Source of the DNA: RGIG1681 sp045648025
GTDB lineage: Bacteria; Bacillota; Clostridia; Christensenellales; UBA1242
Direction of reading: 5' to 3'
Assembly (NCBI GenBank): GCA_045648025.1
Contig: JAZRNH010000063.1
Coordinates: 1 to 64,000, forward strand
DNA: 64,000 bases
Positions 15,592 to 23,484 of the stretch are shown one piece after another (within the stretch, counting starts at the first letter, position 1; every line of letters starts with the position of its first letter). The notes beneath the pieces were generated by a model that saw nothing but the letters and a program-made list of their open reading frames with translations, did no database searches and was not told the DNA's origin. Position numbers and translations under genes: made by a program.

Positions 15592-16284
15592 ATGAGATAT
15601 GTTGTTTCAGATATTCATGGAAATTATGAACTATTAGAAAAATTATTGAAGAAAATCAACTTTTCAGAAGATGACACTTTGTTCGTTTTAGGAGATGTTA
15701 TCGACAAAGGAAAGGATGTTCAAAAACTCTTAAATTTATTATTTGGAAAACTTAGAGATAATGCTGTGGTTCTTGCTGGAAATCATGAATATGAACTAAT
15801 TAAATTGGTTACTGATTTAATTGTTAAAGACGCAAGTGATGAAGTTATTTTGAGTGAATGTAAAAAGTTTTTAGGCGTTGAAAATTTAAACTTACAAGAT
15901 GTTGATGATATTATGAATATGCCATATGCACACGAAGAAGATGATTTTATATTAGTTCACGCAGGAATTCCATTTGACATTAAAGGAAATCCAATTCCAC
16001 TTGAACAGGCGCCAATTGAAGATTTAGTTTATGATAGAAGATTTAAAAATGAAAACTTTTTACCTCCAAACACAAAATGTGTAATTTTTGGGCATACCCC
16101 AACTTTTTATATCGATGGATACAAGGGCAAGATAATAAAATATCAAAAAGAAAACACTGTGGGAAATAATCCTAAAGATTATTATAAAATTCAAATTGAC
16201 ACAGGAAATTATTTAACTGGAACTCTTGGTTGTTTGAGACTTGATGATATGCAAGAATTTTATGTTAATGAGTTTGAAAATTAG
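15592..16284 (+). CDS. PPP-family metallophosphoesterase
   Basis: A 230-residue calcineurin-type phosphatase of the PrpE/ApaH-like PPP group. All metal-binding blocks are visible: SDIHGNYELLEKLL (residue 7 on), GDVIDKGKDV, AGNHEYELI, LVHAGIPF and FGHTPT. Such enzymes remove phosphate from Ser/Thr phosphoproteins or cleave dinucleoside polyphosphates, and the sequence does not decide between these. Its start is three bases after the FtsH-like stop, so the two are co-expressed. The island setting suggests a signalling or substrate-control role with the protease. Confidence 0.88.
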   Translation: MRYVVSDIHGNYELLEKLLKKINFSEDDTLFVLGDVIDKGKDVQKLLNLLFGKLRDNAVVLAGNHEYELIKLVTDLIVKDASDEVILSECKKFLGVENLNLQDVDDIMNMPYAHEEDDFILVHAGIPFDIKGNPIPLEQAPIEDLVYDRRFKNENFLPPNTKCVIFGHTPTFYIDGYKGKIIKYQKENTVGNNPKDYYKIQIDTGNYLTGTLGCLRLDDMQEFYVNEFEN

Positions 16285-16294
16285 AGGGGTAGGT

Positions 16295-16816
16295 ATGGAG
16301 AAATTGGAAAAAAGAATAGAACAATTTATTGATAGAGTTAGAATTTCACAGATGGGTGCAAAAGAAGAAAAGTTTTATGAAAAAATGAATAAATATTTTT
16401 ACAATCTAATAAAAAAGATGGAAAAAGTGGATTTCAAAAAAGAGCTTAATGATTGGATGGAAGAGTTTATGGATATTAACTATGACCTTTGGGATTATGT
16501 TCATGAGAATAAGTGGCAAAATGAGTGGGTTAAAGATAAACCTGATTATTATAAAAAGATTTTAAAGTGTTTAAAAAAAGCCATGGACTTAATCAATATG
16601 TGTTATTTGTTAAATGGTGGAAATGAAGAATATGTAAACAAAGATATTGTAATTATTCTTCATTTGTTATCTGAAAATGAGGCGTATCCATTATATGCTG
16701 CAAATTTAGATAATGAAGAGTCTAAACAAAAAACAATTGCCAAGCTCATAAAAGAGTTATTTGATACTTCTGTTAATTTGACTTACATAGAAGAACTTGA
16801 TGATTTTAAGGTTTAA
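16295..16816 (+). CDS. Hypothetical helical protein, last gene of the operon
   Basis: A 173-residue, Lys/Glu-rich, mainly helical soluble protein with no recognised domain. It starts at ATG 16295 (GAGGGGTAGGT upstream), eleven bases after the phosphatase stop; longer in-frame starts lie inside the phosphatase gene. Aromatic-rich segments DINYDLWDYVHENKWQNEWV and a late hydrophobic stretch DIVIILHLLSENEAYPLYAA are its most distinctive parts. It may be an adaptor or regulator of the preceding protease-phosphatase pair, but nothing in the sequence shows that. TGTCC-box C starts just after its stop. Confidence 0.7.
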   Translation: MEKLEKRIEQFIDRVRISQMGAKEEKFYEKMNKYFYNLIKKMEKVDFKKELNDWMEEFMDINYDLWDYVHENKWQNEWVKDKPDYYKKILKCLKKAMDLINMCYLLNGGNEEYVNKDIVIILHLLSENEAYPLYAANLDNEESKQKTIAKLIKELFDTSVNLTYIEELDDFKV

Positions 16817-16817
16817 A

Positions 16818-16861
16818 ACTTGTCCAAATAAATGGACAAGTAATTTTTTAAATGCTATGAT
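16818..16861 (+). promoter_or_regulatory. WYL gene promoter with TGTCC-box C
   Basis: Perfect palindrome ACTTGTCC-N8-GGACAAGT (16818-16841). TGGACA of its right arm can serve as -35, with a 17-base spacer to an extended -10 TGCTATGAT (TATGAT 16856-16861), so the palindrome overlaps the WYL regulator's own promoter. The hairpin followed by TTTTTT may also end the upstream operon. Confidence 0.55.
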
Positions 16862-16890
16862 TAAATTGTAATAAATTTATGAGGTTGGTT

Positions 16891-17883
16891 ATGGCATATT
16901 CAGGAAATAAGAAATTATCGATTATTTATATTTTGGAGATTTTGAAAGAGTATTCAGATGAAAATCATCCACTCACACAAAATGAAATTTTGAAAAAACT
17001 GTATAATGGGTATGGTATGGAATGTGAAAGAAAATCTATTGGTGCAAACATTGATAACCTTATTGAAGCAGGATATGACATTGTGAAGTGTGAGGGTGGC
17101 GGTTGCTATTTAGGCGAGCGTGAATTTGAAGAAAGTGAAATAGCATTTTTGGTTGATGCTGTGTTTTCAAGCAAGTCTATAAATAGCGATAAAGCAAAAA
17201 AGCTTGCGCAAAAAATTTCCGCATTTTCTAGCAAATTTAATCAAAAAAGGTATAATTATATCTTCAAAAGTGAAGAAATTTCTAGAACAAACAATAAACA
17301 GTTGTTTTACACAATAGATATTTTGCATGAAGCAATTGAAAGAAAAAAACAAGTTGAATTTTCTTATAACAGACCTTATGTTTCAAAAGAAAATAGAGAA
17401 AAACAACAGCAAAAAAGATATGTTGTGAATCCATATTTTTTAGTTAACAATCAAGGAAGATACTATCTTGTTTGTAATTATGATTATTTTGATGATATTG
17501 CAAACTATAAGCTAGACCAAATTAAAGATATTAAAATTCTAGAAACGAACGCAAAGCCTATATCACAAGTTAAAGGTTTTGAAAATGGTTTAGATATTGC
17601 AAAATATGCAAATGAAAACATTTATATGTTTTCCGCTGAAAGTGTGAATGCAACGCTTAAACTTTTAGATGAATACACAGTCAGCATTTTTGCAGATTGG
17701 TTTGGAAGCAATGTGAGTATATATCAAAAAAATGGCGAACTTTTTGCAGATGTGAAAGCTAATGAAAAGGCGATTGTTTATTGGTGTTTGCAATACGGCG
17801 AACATGTTGAACTTATTTCACCAAAACCTATAAGAGATAAAATTAAAGCGGCAATTGATACAATGGCTAAGAGATATAGATAA
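16891..17883 (+). CDS. WYL-domain transcriptional regulator
   Basis: A 330-residue regulator: an N-terminal helix-turn-helix (residues about 5-70, with LTQNEILKKLYNGYG and RKSIGANIDNLIEAGYDI), then a WYL sensor domain (about 135-220) with RYVVNPYFLVNNQGRYYLVC and NYKLDQIKDIKIL, then a WCX-type C-terminal extension. WYL proteins often repress defence operons (BrxR/CapW type) and respond to nucleic-acid ligands. ATG 16891 is used (GAGG upstream). No terminator separates it from the two nuclease genes, so it probably leads their operon and controls it through the palindrome in its promoter. The regulator class is secure; target and ligand are inferred. Confidence 0.88.
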   Translation: MAYSGNKKLSIIYILEILKEYSDENHPLTQNEILKKLYNGYGMECERKSIGANIDNLIEAGYDIVKCEGGGCYLGEREFEESEIAFLVDAVFSSKSINSDKAKKLAQKISAFSSKFNQKRYNYIFKSEEISRTNNKQLFYTIDILHEAIERKKQVEFSYNRPYVSKENREKQQQKRYVVNPYFLVNNQGRYYLVCNYDYFDDIANYKLDQIKDIKILETNAKPISQVKGFENGLDIAKYANENIYMFSAESVNATLKLLDEYTVSIFADWFGSNVSIYQKNGELFADVKANEKAIVYWCLQYGEHVELISPKPIRDKIKAAIDTMAKRYR

Positions 17884-17936
17884 GTGATAACAATATCAAA
17901 TAAATATTTTAATAATTATGTAAGGGATGAAATATA

Positions 17937-19331
17937 ATGGAGAAAAAAAGAAATGTAATTATTTTAAATGGTGCATTTGTGGGTGGTTATGGAAAGTCTG
18001 GAGAAAATTTACCACATGAAATGATTAATTTTTTTAAAGCAGATAATGACAAATTCTATGTTTATATTACACCATCTGGAGTTATTGACCCAGATATTGA
18101 AGCGGATGAAATTAAGGGTGTTATATTTGTAAGGTCTGCTGGCGATTGTATGGTTGAAGTTTTGGCAAAAGCAGAATTGGGTGATAATGGTCAGTATTAT
18201 ACTCAGGGATTCAAGTTAAAAGGTAAACAAATGACAAAAGAGGATGCTGAAAAATATAAATTAGCAACAAACAATAAGAATTGTATAGAAGAAGAAAAAA
18301 TTAAATATGCTGATGCAACAATACAAGAGATTCATAAGAAAAATAAAGAGGATAATGATATTTTTGTTACAATGCAAGTTGAAAAAATTTGTTTACCTAA
18401 AAAGACTTTTTATTTAACTTACAAAGATAGCAACAAAAAACAAGATGTAATTTATGTTGGAGATAAAAAAATAAATAACCAAAGTATGTTGGCTTATTAT
18501 TATGAAGATGATAACGATGGATATGTAACATTAGATGAACTAATAAAAGACATAGAAAATAAATATTGGAATGATGCTGAAAGTACTCCAAAATTTGAAT
18601 TAGAAAAAGTAGAAAATAACAAGTCAATATTTAAGGCAATAAGACAACAGGATGATGAAGTGGTATTTTCCAATATGTTTTTTTATTTATTTAGTGAATA
18701 TCCAAAATTTTTGAAATGTTTTGTAAAAAAGGTATTAGGAGTAAATGATTTTAGTGATGATTTTATTTTAGAACGAGAAAAAGAGAGGATGGATTTAAGA
18801 ATAATAGATAGTAGTCATTACATAATCATAGAAAACAAATTAAAATCACATATCAATGGAATGCATCAATATAACAAAGAAAAAGATAACAAAAATGAGA
18901 TATTAGAAAAAAATGGATTTCAAGCAAAATATGAAAATAGTGAAAAAAAGTATATTTCACAGTTATCAGATTATTATGATAAGGCTCAAAAATATTTAGA
19001 AACCAACAATAAAAACATAAAACCAACATGTTTTATTTTTGTGCCAAATTATAGTTTAATAAATGAAGATATGCTAAAAGAATATTTATGTGGAGATAAA
19101 TATAAAATAATCAATTATTCTACAATTTATAATGAATTTAGTAGCTTAACAGATGAAGAGTTAAAAAATTATGATATTGAAGGTAATGATAATGTGTATT
19201 TTAAAGACTTTTTTATAACAATGAAAAAACACACAACAACGATTGATGATGAATATCGCATAGAATTAATGCAGCGATTAAAAAAGAGAATTGAGGAGAT
19301 AAATAATAATGGAACAAAAGATAATGCTTAA
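17937..19331 (+). CDS. PD-(D/E)XK nuclease-domain protein
   Basis: A 464-residue probable nuclease. The N-terminal 215 residues (starting VIILNGAFVGGYGKSGENLP) are a mixed alpha/beta region with no recognised family, possibly a specificity domain. The C-terminal part has the PD-(D/E)XK core: VVFSNMFFYLFSE, Glu-rich helix, Asp286 in RMDLRII, and IIIENKLKS with Glu299 and Lys301, followed by QLSDYYDKAQKYL. AAGGG precedes the ATG. It overlaps the following GIY-YIG gene by 23 bases. A restriction-like nuclease against foreign or modified DNA is the favoured guess, with no methylase partner nearby. Confidence 0.75.
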   Translation: MEKKRNVIILNGAFVGGYGKSGENLPHEMINFFKADNDKFYVYITPSGVIDPDIEADEIKGVIFVRSAGDCMVEVLAKAELGDNGQYYTQGFKLKGKQMTKEDAEKYKLATNNKNCIEEEKIKYADATIQEIHKKNKEDNDIFVTMQVEKICLPKKTFYLTYKDSNKKQDVIYVGDKKINNQSMLAYYYEDDNDGYVTLDELIKDIENKYWNDAESTPKFELEKVENNKSIFKAIRQQDDEVVFSNMFFYLFSEYPKFLKCFVKKVLGVNDFSDDFILEREKERMDLRIIDSSHYIIIENKLKSHINGMHQYNKEKDNKNEILEKNGFQAKYENSEKKYISQLSDYYDKAQKYLETNNKNIKPTCFIFVPNYSLINEDMLKEYLCGDKYKIINYSTIYNEFSSLTDEELKNYDIEGNDNVYFKDFFITMKKHTTTIDDEYRIELMQRLKKRIEEINNNGTKDNA

Positions 19332-20172
19332 TGACATTTTAAATTTTACAGATGATGAAATTAATAATGCAAAAATTACATTAAATATGACATCTGGTAA
19401 GAATGGGCCAAGAATGATTGATGAGTATTATTTGAAATATTATAATACAAAAGAAACACAGAAGCATTGTTATTGGTCACACCATGGAGATTGTGAAAAA
19501 AATAATAGAAATTTTACTAGAGAAGGTCAGATTAATGTTGGTTTTTTTAGAATGAATGATGATAAATGGTTACTTATAACTGTGGGGAAAATTTTAAAAA
19601 TTCCTAATGTTCCAAATCATTGTGAATTTGAAGATTATAAAGAAAAATATAAATCTTTATATGGAAGACTTATTGTTAAATTTAAAAAAGGAAATACTTT
19701 TTCAACTTATACTTTTAATTTAAATACTTATTTAAATGAATGTGAGGTTTTTGAAATATTGCCTAAACCTTATGATGGAGAAGATTTTCAAGGTTTTGAT
19801 AAGATAAATGTAAGTTATGATGTCTTGATGAATATATTAGATGGAAAATCTAGAAAATCATGGAAAGAAGCGATGAGTCAAATGCAAGGTATTTATTGTT
19901 TAACAGATACGAGTAATGGAAAATTGTATATAGGGTCTGCTACTGGTAAAAATGGATTTGCTCAAAGGTGGAAAGATTATTTAAATAATCAAACAGGGGG
20001 GAATAAAAAATTAATTGAACTTTATATAGAGAAGGGGGAAGAATATTTTAAAAAGAATTTTACATTTACAGTTATTGAATGGTATTCATTAAGTTATGAT
20101 GAAAATAAAATTTTGGAAAGAGAATATTACTTAATGAATGTATTTAATACAAGAGTGAATGGATATAATTAA
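19309..20172 (+). CDS. GIY-YIG nuclease-domain protein
   Basis: A 287-residue protein whose last 95 residues form a GIY-YIG nuclease: GIYCLTDTSNGKLYIGSATG (about 197-216), the AQRWKDYL helix with the conserved Arg, ILEREYYLMN with the metal-binding Glu, and the closing NTRVNGYN. The first 190 residues are an unrecognised domain containing KHCYWSHHGDCEKNN and IPNVPNHCEFEDY, perhaps for DNA or modification recognition. GAGGAG ten bases upstream sets ATG 19309, inside the end of the PD-(D/E)XK gene, so the two nucleases are translationally coupled and probably act together. A terminator follows. Confidence 0.85.
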   Translation: MEQKIMLNDILNFTDDEINNAKITLNMTSGKNGPRMIDEYYLKYYNTKETQKHCYWSHHGDCEKNNRNFTREGQINVGFFRMNDDKWLLITVGKILKIPNVPNHCEFEDYKEKYKSLYGRLIVKFKKGNTFSTYTFNLNTYLNECEVFEILPKPYDGEDFQGFDKINVSYDVLMNILDGKSRKSWKEAMSQMQGIYCLTDTSNGKLYIGSATGKNGFAQRWKDYLNNQTGGNKKLIELYIEKGEEYFKKNFTFTVIEWYSLSYDENKILEREYYLMNVFNTRVNGYN

Positions 20173-20178
20173 AACAAA

Positions 20179-20208
20179 AAGCAGTGAAATGATTCACTGC
20201 TTTTTTGT
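20179..20208 (+). terminator. Terminator after the GIY-YIG gene
   Basis: GCAGTGAA and TTCACTGC arms, four-base loop, six T. Confidence 0.9.
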
Positions 20209-20248
20209 TTAGTATAAGTTTAAAATGGATCTGTATGTTCATATAAAA

Positions 20249-20270
20249 GTGTAAAATAAGTGTAAAAAAT
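20249..20270 (+). repeat. Right end repeat: paired GTGTAAAA units
   Basis: GTGTA at 20249 and 20260, matching the left pair (9076, 9087) in spacing, orientation and flanking A-runs. The rest of 20209-20588 contains only this repeat, the tRNA fragment and a short terminator-like hairpin near 20461-20485 (GCCAG...CTGGC then T-run); no gene is visible. Confidence 0.5.
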
Positions 20271-20420
20271 TTTACTATAATTTACGAGGTTTATTGAAGG
20301 AAATTTGAAGATGTGTTAGTATTAAATTAGTGGAAGATGAGTGGAATCAAAAGATACTAAGCCATGCAAAAGGTATGAGAAAATGTTATAAAATAAAAAC
20401 TATAACTTAAATCAAAGGTC

Positions 20421-20448
20421 ATCCCGTAAATCATAGGTATCAGCTCCA
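20421..20448 (+). pseudogene. 3' fragment of the split tRNA-Thr, with attR-like core
   Basis: ATCCCGTAA core (20421-20429), anticodon 3' strand ATCAT (20430-20434), AGG, acceptor strand TATCAGC (20438-20444), T, CCA. It pairs perfectly with the 5' half at 8955-8985. The T-arm is deleted between AGG and the acceptor strand, so the fragment has decayed. Bases before the core do not match a tRNA. Confidence 0.65.
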
Positions 20449-20588
20449 AAATTATAATATTGCCAGTGTAAACTGGCTTTTTTTAATAATTTTTTATATT
20501 TTTTTGTTTTTAAATCATAAATATATTTGCTAAACAAAAATATTCCTGTTAAAATTTAAATTGTAAAATCACACAAAGGAAAAATGTT

Positions 20589-21323
20589 ATGTTTGGATTA
20601 AAACACTGTATTATTATGATTATTGTTGCGGCAATTATTGTTGTTGGCTCAATTTTTTCAAGAAAGTTAAAATTTAACACTGTTTGTAAGGGCTTGTTTT
20701 TTATTGGGATAATCTCTGAAATAGTAAAGATTTTTTATTATATTATGGCAAATGAAGAAAAGTATGGTGGGGTTTTGCCAAAAACTGATTTGCCATTTCA
20801 TTTATGTTCAATTCAAATAATTTTTATAACAATTGTTGTTTTTGCATCAAATGAAAAATTGAAGAATTTTATTTTGAGTTTTATGATTCCAAGTTGTTTG
20901 TTTGGTGGAATTGCTGCAATTTTGATTCCAACATCGTCATCACTTTCAAGCCCGGTTATAACTGTTCAATATTTTCTTTATCATGCGGCACTTGTTGTGT
21001 TTGCAATTAGAATTCTTTTAAACAAAGAAAGAAAACTTGAAATTAATGACTATTTTAACTGCTTGAAATTTTTGCTAATTTTATTCTTTGTGGCTATTTA
21101 TGTAAACAGCATTTTGTTTAATGGGGTTGACAATATCAACTTTATGTATGTTGCATCACCTCCACAAAGCGGACTTCCTTTTTTAAATGAAAACAATGGC
21201 TGGTTCGTTTATATTATTCATTATGCAATACTTATTCTTTTCTGTGTTTCAATTTGCTATATTAAACCAATAATAAGAGCAATAAAAAACAAAAGAAAAT
21301 CAGCAGAAAAAGGTGAGAATTAA
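20589..21323 (+). CDS. YwaF/TIGR02206-type integral membrane protein
   Basis: A 244-residue protein with about seven membrane segments. The conserved LPFHLCSIQIIF (near residue 64), the GGIAAILIP region and YFLYHAALVVFAI match the TIGR02206 (YwaF) family of conserved membrane proteins. No function is established for the family. AAAGGA lies upstream of ATG 20589. First gene of the resumed chromosome after the island; followed after eight bases by the next gene, with probable co-transcription through 22576. Confidence 0.75.
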   Translation: MFGLKHCIIMIIVAAIIVVGSIFSRKLKFNTVCKGLFFIGIISEIVKIFYYIMANEEKYGGVLPKTDLPFHLCSIQIIFITIVVFASNEKLKNFILSFMIPSCLFGGIAAILIPTSSSLSSPVITVQYFLYHAALVVFAIRILLNKERKLEINDYFNCLKFLLILFFVAIYVNSILFNGVDNINFMYVASPPQSGLPFLNENNGWFVYIIHYAILILFCVSICYIKPIIRAIKNKRKSAEKGEN

Positions 21324-21331
21324 GGAGAATT

Positions 21332-22294
21332 ATGGAACAATATTTAAAAAAGATTATTGATAGAAAACTTGCAAAAGTGCCAAATCATATAAATAAACAA
21401 TGGTTCTATGACTTTTTTGAATTGTTTTTGAAATATGGTTACCAAGGTGATATAACAAAAGCTGTAGATGCAATGTTTAATACAGAAGAAATTGTTAGGC
21501 TTGTTGAAGATCCTCCAAGAATGTTGTTAAATACTGCTACAGCTCAAAGAAGTATGACTCAACTTATGATCTATTTGCACAAAAAACTTGATACACTTCC
21601 AGATGGTGAAGTTCAAGAATTTTTTGATGATATGGTTAACTTTTTTGAAGAAAATGTTGATGTTGATATTAGTTCATCAACAACATTTGTGAAATATGTT
21701 TCACTTAAATATAGCAACGATATTGAAGTTCATGTGCAAAATGTGAAAAAGTTTGAAGAAGATCCAGAAACTCATCATTTGCACATCAATGCAAAACTTG
21801 GAAATTTTGTGCTTACAAGTCTTAGAGCTCATAAAGAACATAATAAAAATAGGCTCAGATTTGACCACTTGAAAACAATATCAGGTGTTGAACGACAACA
21901 TCTTGCATATATGACAATGCAACAATTTTTTGTATTTTTAACAAAATATTTTCCACATTTAGATGTTTGTGGTTTGGGTGTTAGCAGAAGCAATGTTGTT
22001 GCTCAAAATTTTTATGCAAGACTTGGCGGTGTGTTTTTTACAGGTGACACAAAGCAACCAATTCCACTTGATAAGATAAAAAGTTCAGAATATATTTCTT
22101 GTGGTGTTTATTTTGATAGAGAACAAATAAAAAGACTTGCAGATGCTGAGTTTGTTAGAGCACTTTGTATTGAAGAATATAGATGCAGTGAACATGAATA
22201 TGCTCACAAACAAGCACATATGAAAAATAGTCAAAAAAAGAGAAAGCGATTAGAGCATGAGCAACATATGTTGCATCATCAAAGGTCCTTATAA
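21332..22294 (+). CDS. Hypothetical protein with GNAT-like C-terminal motif
   Basis: A 320-residue soluble protein. Most of it is unrecognised. Residues about 220-240 (GLGVSRSNVVAQNFYARLGG) resemble the acetyl-CoA-proximal motif of GNAT acetyltransferases, where an Asn and a Tyr helix precede a final strand (VFFTGD). The start has DRKLAKVPNHINKQWFYDFF and the C-terminus is a His/Lys/Gln-rich charged tail ending HMLHHQRSL. AAGGAG is seven bases upstream. An N-acyltransferase activity is only a suggestion. Confidence 0.55.
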   Translation: MEQYLKKIIDRKLAKVPNHINKQWFYDFFELFLKYGYQGDITKAVDAMFNTEEIVRLVEDPPRMLLNTATAQRSMTQLMIYLHKKLDTLPDGEVQEFFDDMVNFFEENVDVDISSSTTFVKYVSLKYSNDIEVHVQNVKKFEEDPETHHLHINAKLGNFVLTSLRAHKEHNKNRLRFDHLKTISGVERQHLAYMTMQQFFVFLTKYFPHLDVCGLGVSRSNVVAQNFYARLGGVFFTGDTKQPIPLDKIKSSEYISCGVYFDREQIKRLADAEFVRALCIEEYRCSEHEYAHKQAHMKNSQKKRKRLEHEQHMLHHQRSL

Positions 22295-22309
22295 TTTAGG
22301 AGAAAAGAT

Positions 22310-22576
22310 ATGGTAGAATTAATTGGTATTGTTGCAACACTCTTAGTTTTGGGTTCAATGTGTTGCAAAACAACTTCATATAGGGGAAGTTTTTGGATGA
22401 GGGTAATCAATATTGCAGGTTCTGTAATATTTGTTGTCTATGGAATATTGCTCCCAGCAGTTTCAACTGCAATCCTTAATGTTGCACTTATTTTTGTAAA
22501 TATCACACATTTGGTATTTTTGATTAAAGGCAAAAAGTTTGCAGAAGAAAAAAATAAAAAGCAAGAAGAAAAATAA
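22310..22576 (+). CDS. Small membrane protein, possibly YgjV/LAB_N-like
   Basis: An 88-residue protein with three hydrophobic segments (about 3-20, 30-48, 52-72) and a Lys/Glu tail. The GSMCCKTTSYRGSFWMRVINIAGS pattern, small soluble loop and length resemble the PQ-loop-like YgjV/LAB_N group. AGGAG precedes ATG, 16 bases after the preceding stop. A terminator follows. Confidence 0.5.
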   Translation: MVELIGIVATLLVLGSMCCKTTSYRGSFWMRVINIAGSVIFVVYGILLPAVSTAILNVALIFVNITHLVFLIKGKKFAEEKNKKQEEK

Positions 22577-22578
22577 TA

Positions 22579-22604
22579 AAAAACGGGTGATACCCGTTTT
22601 TTTA
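22579..22604 (+). terminator. Terminator after the small membrane protein
   Basis: AACGGGT and ACCCGTT arms followed by a T-run; the next promoter begins within that run. Confidence 0.85.
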
Positions 22605-22639
22605 TTTTGTTTATTTTATATTTATGTTATAGTTTTTAT

Positions 22640-23329
22640 ATGAATAGAAATTTATTAAAGATTATAGCAATGATATCTATGCTTATTGATCATATGGGGG
22701 CATATTTATTTGAAGGTAATATTGTTTGCAAAATTTTAGGACGAATTGCATTTCCGGTGTTTGCATTTTTTATTGCTGAGGGTATGAGATATACAAGAAG
22801 TAGAAAAAAATATGTGCTTCAACTTTTTATTTTTGCTTGTATTTCACAAATTGCATATATACTTTTAAGAGATGACTTTAAACTTAATGTTTTGTTTACA
22901 TTTTTAATTGCAATTTTGCTTATTTATTTAATCGAGCAATTGTTGAAAAAAGAGAATCATACAAAACTTTTAAAAATGGTTTTAATTGCAATTGCGGCGA
23001 TATCAATAATGATATTAACACTTGTTTTTGGCGATGTTTTAGAAATGATAGACTATTCACTTCTTGGTGTTTTGATGGTTTTGGATTTTTATTTTATAAG
23101 ATCAAAATGGAAATTCTTGGCAGCTGCAATTCTTGTTGTTTTAATGTTTTTAAAGGCAATATTATTTAATGGGTTTAAACTTGTTTATATGTGTCCACTA
23201 TTTGCAATTTTAGCAATTGTTATGTTATTATTTTATAACAATAAAAAAGGCAAATTTAATTTAAAATATTTATTTTATGTTTTTTATCCACTTCATTTGT
23301 TTGTTATATGGTTGATTACGATTTTATAA
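22640..23329 (+). CDS. TraX-family membrane protein
   Basis: A 229-residue polytopic membrane protein. The N-terminus LLKIIAMISMLIDHMGAYLF and GRIAFPVFAFFIAEGMRYTR are hallmarks of TraX (PF05857), the acyltransferase-3-like family that acetylates pilin in F plasmids and is widespread as a chromosomal protein in Firmicutes. Eight or nine membrane helices are evident, ending YVFYPLHLFVIWLI. ATG 22640 is preferred; an upstream in-frame ATG overlaps the preceding terminator. TATAGT ends six bases before the ATG and no Shine-Dalgarno is seen, so it may be leaderless. Confidence 0.85.
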   Translation: MNRNLLKIIAMISMLIDHMGAYLFEGNIVCKILGRIAFPVFAFFIAEGMRYTRSRKKYVLQLFIFACISQIAYILLRDDFKLNVLFTFLIAILLIYLIEQLLKKENHTKLLKMVLIAIAAISIMILTLVFGDVLEMIDYSLLGVLMVLDFYFIRSKWKFLAAAILVVLMFLKAILFNGFKLVYMCPLFAILAIVMLLFYNNKKGKFNLKYLFYVFYPLHLFVIWLITIL

Positions 23330-23330
23330 A

Positions 23331-23357
23331 AAAGAGTGAATATTTTCACTCTTTTTT
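23331..23357 (+). terminator. Terminator after the TraX-like gene
   Basis: AAGAGTGAA and TTCACTCTT arms followed by a T-run. Confidence 0.85.
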
Positions 23358-23484
23358 GTTGCAAAAAGTTAAATGTGTAAATTTGTAGCTTTTTTAAATT
23401 ATAATCAATATAAAAAAACAAATAATGTTGACAAATTTTGTAATTTTTAGTATTAATATAATATAAAATCATTTGGGGGAAGTA

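Larger units (their letters stand above)
8993..20429 (+). mobile_element. Genomic island inserted in a tRNA-Thr gene
   Basis: About 11.4 kb between two copies of the ATCCCGTAA core. Joining left and right flanks restores a 7/7 acceptor stem and a 5/5 anticodon stem. Near each end lies a paired GTGTAAAA repeat in the same orientation (9076-9097 and 20249-20270). Content: an intact tRNA-Thr, a small broken gene, an FtsK motor, a DUF2779 nuclease, a five-gene operon and a WYL-nuclease operon. No integrase, recombinase, transposase, relaxase or phage structural gene is seen, so it is either an immobilised remnant or mobilised in trans. Confidence 0.7.

Noticed and set aside
16818..16846. TGTCC-box C as only a terminator of the five-gene operon
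   Set aside because: The hairpin plus T-run could terminate, but the same palindrome recurs at two promoters without a terminator role, so a regulatory site is preferred, with a dual role possible.
8993..20429. Integrase, transposase or phage genes in the island
   Set aside because: Every sizeable reading frame was inspected and none shows tyrosine or serine recombinase, DDE transposase, relaxase or capsid motifs; the 20210-20420 stretch has only very short frames.
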